Source: an uncultured Bacteroides sp. | GTDB lineage: Bacteria > Bacteroidota > Bacteroidia > Bacteroidales > Bacteroidaceae | Direction of reading: 5' to 3' | Assembly (NCBI RefSeq): GCF_963678845.1 | Contig: NZ_OY787466.1 | Location: 496,001 to 560,000 of the forward strand | Length of the DNA: 64,000 nucleotides | Part shown: one piece after another, positions 59,998 to 64,000 of the stretch | Layout: the number at the start of each line of letters is the position of its first letter | Position numbering within the stretch: the stretch's first letter is position 1 | Translations under genes and position numbers: made by a program | Notes under the pieces: generated by a model | Databases searched by the model: none | Seen by the model: only the letters and a program-made list of their open reading frames with translations | Told to the model about the DNA's origin: nothing

Positions 59998-62900
59998 ATG
60001 AAGATGAACAGGTTAACCCAATCATTATGTTTGCTGGCAACAGCTTTTCTTCTGTCAACCGTATCTGCGGCACAGAATAAAATTCATTATACAGGAACAG
60101 AACTTTCTAATCCTGCTTACCACGACGGGCAGCTTTCTCCTATAGTAGGAGTGCACAATATTCAGGTAATGAGAGCCAATCGCGAGCATCCCGATGCTTC
60201 AAACGGAAACGGATGGACATACAATCACCAACCAATGATGGCTTACTGGCAAGGTAAGTTCTATATGCATTATCTGTCTGATCCTAGAAGTGAGCATGTA
60301 CCTTCTTCACATACTCTTCTGGTTACTTCAAAAGACGGTTATCACTGGACAAATCCTGTGGTTTTGTTCCCTCCTTATCATGTTCCGGACGGATATACAA
60401 AACCTGACTACCCTGGTGTGGCAAAGGATTTGATAGCAGTTATGCACCAACGTGTAGGTTTTTATGTTTCTAAATCGGGCAAACTTATTGCCATGGGATT
60501 CTATGGAGTGGTATTGGATAGTAAAGATGATCCGAATGATGGTAATGGAATTGGGCGTGTAGTCAGAGAAATCAAGAAAGATGGATCTTTCGGTCCTATC
60601 TATTTTATCCATTATAACCATGCTTTTAATGAGTCAAACACAGACTATTCATATTTTACAAAGAGCAAGGATAAAAAGTTTGTAATAGCTTGTCAGGAAA
60701 TTCTTGATAATCCACTTTATCGTATGCAATGGGTAGAAGAGTCTGATAGAAACGATCCTGTTATTCCTTTAAAGAAAGAATATAAAGCATTCTGTTACTA
60801 TCATTTGCCCGATAGTACTATTGCTTGTTTATGGAAACACGCACTGACTTCTATCAGTAAGGATGGAGGAAATACTTGGCTTGAACCGGTAGAACGTGCA
60901 AAAGGTTTTGTGAATAGTAATGCTAAAATCTGGGGACAAAGATTGACAGATGGCACTTATGCTACCGTATATAATCCTTCTGAATTCCGTTGGCCTCTTG
61001 CTATTTCTACTAGTATCGATGGCTTGGAGTATACCACACTGAATCTTATTCAGGGTGAAATTACCCCAATGCGTTACGGTGGAAACTATAAATCTTACGG
61101 TCCGCAGTATGTACGTGGTATTCAGGAAGGCAATGGCGTTCCTGCAGATGGTAATTTGTGGGTGGCCTACAGCATGAACAAGGAAGATATCTGGGTATCC
61201 TGTATTCAGGTTCCTATCAAACAAAATGCTCTTACTCAGGCAGACGATAACTTTGATAAATATAAATCAATCAATGAACTGACAGAATGGAACATTTATT
61301 CTCCAATATGGGCACCTGTATCTCTTGAAAATAAGAACGGAGCCAACTGGCTTACTTTAAAAGATAAAGATCCTTTTGATTTTGCTAAAGTAGAACGTAA
61401 GATTCCTGCCACTTCAGAACTGGAAGTCTCTTTTAAAATGATGGCTGATCAGGCTGATAAAGGCACACTTCAGATAGAGTTCCTTGATGAAAACGGCATT
61501 GCTTGTTCTCGTTTGGATCTTACTCCTGATGGATTCTTCCGTGCAAAAGGTGGTTCTCGTTTCTCGAACATGATGAAATACGAAGCTGGCAAGGTATATG
61601 ATGTAAAAGCTCTTTTATCAGTAGCCAACCGTAGCATTACAGTAACTGTCGATGGGAAGAAAGTAGGGGTACGTATGTTCTTCGCTCCGGTACATTCTAT
61701 AGAACGGGTAGTGTTCCGTACAGGTGCTCCTCGTAATTTCCCTACTCCGGAAACTCCAGCCGATCAGGATTATGACTTGCCAAACGCAGGTGCTGAAGAT
61801 CCAATGGTTGCATATTATATTAAGGATTTAAAAACAACAGCTATCGATCCTAAAACTTCGCTTGTGCTGAATTATGATAAGTTCAGCCATTACGTGGATT
61901 ATTTCAACGGAATGGAAGATGAAAATATTGCTCAGGCTGTTCCGAATGCTCAGGCTAGTGAATGGATGAAAGAAAATATTCCATTGTTTGAATGTCCTCA
62001 GAAGAATATTGAAGAGATGTACTACTATCGTTGGTGGACATTGCGCAAGCACCTGAAACAAACTCCTGTTGGTTACGCATTTACAGAGTTTCTTGTGCCT
62101 CGTACTTATGCAGATCAGTATAACCTTATCGCTTCAGCTTTTGGTCATCATATCTATGAATCACGTTGGTTGCGCGATCAGAAGTATCTTGATCAATACA
62201 TTCATGTATGGTTTCGTGGAAACGGTGGTCAGCCAATGAAGAAGATGAATAAATTCAGCTCATGGGCTGCCGATGCAATTCTTAATCGTTATAAAGTAAA
62301 CGGTAATAAAGAGTATTTGCTTGATATGCTTCCTGATTTGGATAGTGAATACAAACGTTGGGAAAGTACCAACCGTTTGCCTTCCGGACTTTTCTGGCAA
62401 GGAGATGTGCAGGATGGAATGGAAGAATCTATCAGTGGTGGAAGAAAGAAGAAATATGCACGTCCAACAATTAACAGTTACATGTATGGTAATGCAAAGG
62501 CTTTGTCACAAATGGCCTTGCTTGCCGGAAAGAAAGATGAAGCTACGCTTTACGAGCATAAAGCAGATACCATAAAGAATTTGGTTGAAAATAAATTATG
62601 GAGCGCGAAACACGGATTCTTTGAGACTTATCGCACTGATTCATTAGCAAATGTGCGTGAAGCAATAGGTTTTCTACCTTGGTACTTTAATCTTCCGGAT
62701 GCAAATAAATATGATTTAGCCTGGAAGCAGGTAACAGAAGAAGGTGGATTCCTTGCTCCTTACGGGCTGACTACAGCAGAACGTCGTCATCCGTTATTCC
62801 GTATGGCAGGTTGCTGCAAGTGCGAATGGGATGGTGCAATCTGGCCTTTTGCAACAGCTCAGACTATGACTGCTATGGCTAACTTTATGAATAACTACAA

Positions 62901-63327
62901 GCAGACAGTCTTGAATGACAGTACTTATTTCCATTTAATGGAACTTTATGTGGAATCTCAATATCACCGTGGCCGTCCTTATGTTGGAGAATATCTTGAT
63001 GAAGTAACAGGTGCATGGCTGAAAGGTGATCAGGAAAGAAGTCGTTATTATAACCATTCAACTTTTAATGATTTGGTTATTACCGGCCTTGTGGGACTTC
63101 GTCCTCGTACGGATAATACCATTGAAGTGAATCCTTTGATTCCTGAAGGTAAATGGAACTGGTTCTGCCTGGATAATGTATTGTATCATGGTAAGAATAT
63201 TACAATAATGTGGGATAAAGACGGAAGTCGCTACCATCTTGGAAAAGGATTTCGTATATTTGTCAATGGCAAAGTAGTTGGAAAATCAGATCGTCTGAAA
63301 AAACTTGTTTGTGAGAATGTGTTGTAA
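59998..63327 (+). CDS. Large exported glycosidase: sialidase-like plus six-hairpin domain
   Basis: A 1109-residue exported protein (signal about 1-24, ending VSAAQ). Residues about 30-400 are a sialidase/BNR-like propeller with repeated blocks (HTLLVTSKDGYHWTNPVV, ALTSISKDGGNTWLEPVE). A lectin-like jelly-roll region follows (about 410-620). The C-terminal about 450 residues are an (alpha/alpha)6 barrel of the MGH1-type six-hairpin superfamily, with WRWWTLRKHL, GAIWPFATAQTMTAMANF and YVGEYLDEVTGAW. I cannot assign a GH family by eye. It is 76 bp after the GH43-like gene and 19 bp before the GH78 gene. Confidence 0.75.
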   Translation: MKMNRLTQSLCLLATAFLLSTVSAAQNKIHYTGTELSNPAYHDGQLSPIVGVHNIQVMRANREHPDASNGNGWTYNHQPMMAYWQGKFYMHYLSDPRSEHVPSSHTLLVTSKDGYHWTNPVVLFPPYHVPDGYTKPDYPGVAKDLIAVMHQRVGFYVSKSGKLIAMGFYGVVLDSKDDPNDGNGIGRVVREIKKDGSFGPIYFIHYNHAFNESNTDYSYFTKSKDKKFVIACQEILDNPLYRMQWVEESDRNDPVIPLKKEYKAFCYYHLPDSTIACLWKHALTSISKDGGNTWLEPVERAKGFVNSNAKIWGQRLTDGTYATVYNPSEFRWPLAISTSIDGLEYTTLNLIQGEITPMRYGGNYKSYGPQYVRGIQEGNGVPADGNLWVAYSMNKEDIWVSCIQVPIKQNALTQADDNFDKYKSINELTEWNIYSPIWAPVSLENKNGANWLTLKDKDPFDFAKVERKIPATSELEVSFKMMADQADKGTLQIEFLDENGIACSRLDLTPDGFFRAKGGSRFSNMMKYEAGKVYDVKALLSVANRSITVTVDGKKVGVRMFFAPVHSIERVVFRTGAPRNFPTPETPADQDYDLPNAGAEDPMVAYYIKDLKTTAIDPKTSLVLNYDKFSHYVDYFNGMEDENIAQAVPNAQASEWMKENIPLFECPQKNIEEMYYYRWWTLRKHLKQTPVGYAFTEFLVPRTYADQYNLIASAFGHHIYESRWLRDQKYLDQYIHVWFRGNGGQPMKKMNKFSSWAADAILNRYKVNGNKEYLLDMLPDLDSEYKRWESTNRLPSGLFWQGDVQDGMEESISGGRKKKYARPTINSYMYGNAKALSQMALLAGKKDEATLYEHKADTIKNLVENKLWSAKHGFFETYRTDSLANVREAIGFLPWYFNLPDANKYDLAWKQVTEEGGFLAPYGLTTAERRHPLFRMAGCCKCEWDGAIWPFATAQTMTAMANFMNNYKQTVLNDSTYFHLMELYVESQYHRGRPYVGEYLDEVTGAWLKGDQERSRYYNHSTFNDLVITGLVGLRPRTDNTIEVNPLIPEGKWNWFCLDNVLYHGKNITIMWDKDGSRYHLGKGFRIFVNGKVVGKSDRLKKLVCENVL

Positions 63328-63346
63328 CTTGCTTAAAAGAGAATCA

Positions 63347-64000
63347 ATGAAAAATCGAGCTCTTCTATATTTCTATATTTTGATGTTTATCTGTCCCTTT
63401 GCGGTTAAAGGGATGGAAGTAACAAAAATGAATTGTGAACAGTCTGCGGATCCTTTGGCCCTTGATACAGAGCATCCACGTTTTGGCTGGCAACTTCAAT
63501 CCAGAGTGTCAGGCTCACATCAGTCGGCGTATGACATAGAAATATATACAACAGAAAAAGGAGATAACAAATTGGTTTGGTCTTCTGGAAAGGTTGTGTC
63601 AAGCCAGAGTCAGTTTGTTCCTTATACCGGAAGTCAGAGACTGGAGCGCGCAGTGAAATATATGTGGCGGGTAAAGGTGTGGAACGAACATGATAAACCA
63701 TCTGCATGGAGTAAAGATGCAGAATTCCGTTTGGCTCCTTTATTGAAGTTTATGAATGCCCGTTGGATAGGAGCTATTTCACGTGAAGATGCTCACTTAC
63801 CATCTGGAAGAAAGTTTCATTCTACTGTATTAAAGAAACCAGAGAACAAAGCCTTGTGGGAAGCTGTAGATTCACTGTCTGCCAAAAGTATTTATCTGCG
63901 CCGTTGTTTTATAGCGGACAAAAATATAGTTGAAGCTACAGCATATGTTTGTGGATTGGGACTTTATGAATTCTCTTTAAATGGTAATAAAATTGGAGAT
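63347..64000 (+). CDS. Alpha-L-rhamnosidase (GH78-like), N-terminal part
   Basis: The frame starts with ATG at 63347 and runs off the right edge (218 codons visible). After a signal peptide (about 1-21) comes KMNCEQSADPLALDTEHPRF, FGWQLQSRVSGSHQSAYDIE, YMWRVKVWNEHDKPSAWSKD and YLRRCFIADKNIVEATAYVC, GLGLYEFSLNGNKIGD. This is the N-terminal fibronectin-like/beta-sandwich region of bacterial GH78 alpha-L-rhamnosidases. The catalytic domain is outside the window. It removes rhamnose and fits a rhamnogalacturonan-type substrate for the locus. Confidence 0.88.
   Translation, partial: MKNRALLYFYILMFICPFAVKGMEVTKMNCEQSADPLALDTEHPRFGWQLQSRVSGSHQSAYDIEIYTTEKGDNKLVWSSGKVVSSQSQFVPYTGSQRLERAVKYMWRVKVWNEHDKPSAWSKDAEFRLAPLLKFMNARWIGAISREDAHLPSGRKFHSTVLKKPENKALWEAVDSLSAKSIYLRRCFIADKNIVEATAYVCGLGLYEFSLNGNKIGD

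Overview
The window looks like a chromosome segment of a Bacteroides-like member of the Bacteroidales. The evidence is a SusC/SusD pair, fimbrillin-type pilus lipoproteins, many Bacteroidales-restricted domain families (DUF5063, DUF4836, DUF4827, DUF2027-Smr, DUF3826), promoters matching the Bacteroides -7 consensus TAnnTTTG, and AT-rich intergenic DNA. A type IX secretion (T9SS) C-terminal sorting domain on a large pectate-lyase-like protein is less usual for gut Bacteroides and may point to an environmental relative. No rRNA, tRNA, CRISPR array or prophage was recognised.

Layout. 1-8.9 kb is housekeeping: the 5' end of ftsK, a divergent DUF5063 / 3'-5' exonuclease / rRNA methyltransferase operon, a DUF151 bifunctional nuclease, rsmE, a DUF4836 lipoprotein and a two-gene ABC exporter. 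8.9-18.4 kb is accessory: an IS110-family insertion sequence, a fimbrillin gene, a pilus-tip-like lipoprotein and a 1123-residue T9SS-secreted pectate-lyase-like protein, with several large inverted repeats and small transcription-unit-like segments between them. 18.4-49.6 kb is mostly core metabolism and information processing. It holds glmM, nrnA, comEC, rpe, fmt, a ClC channel, a sugar transferase, tsaC-like, a ROK regulator, msrA, thioredoxin, rpsA, rnz, an L,D-transpeptidase and two ECF sigma factors. 49.8-64 kb is a polysaccharide utilisation locus (PUL) that runs off the right edge. It has a secreted sugar isomerase-like protein, SusC, SusD, a PL1 pectate lyase, DUF3826, a GH43-like lipoprotein, a 1109-residue two-part glycosidase and the start of a GH78-like alpha-L-rhamnosidase.

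The PUL genes fit one job: binding and import of pectin fragments (SusC/SusD), backbone cleavage (PL1), and removal of arabinose- and rhamnose-type sugars (GH43, GH78), which suggests pectin or rhamnogalacturonan as substrate. The pilus genes and the T9SS lyase next to the insertion sequence may serve attachment to and attack on similar plant material.

The least explained material is intergenic. Short perfect palindromes recur at 21-23 bp spacing in at least three arrays (1291-1363, 25331-25413, 31514-31566), with a pair at 42237-42268. Two of the arrays carry the same palindrome (core CTGTACAG) and both sit about 70 bp upstream of a minus-strand promoter (ftsK and rpe). There are also promoter-plus-terminator units that may be small RNAs (4002-4067, 9031-9115, 14612-14691), a hairpin whose arm contains the start codons of a small gene (31759-31827), and very long perfect palindromes (14860-14916, 58813-58870).
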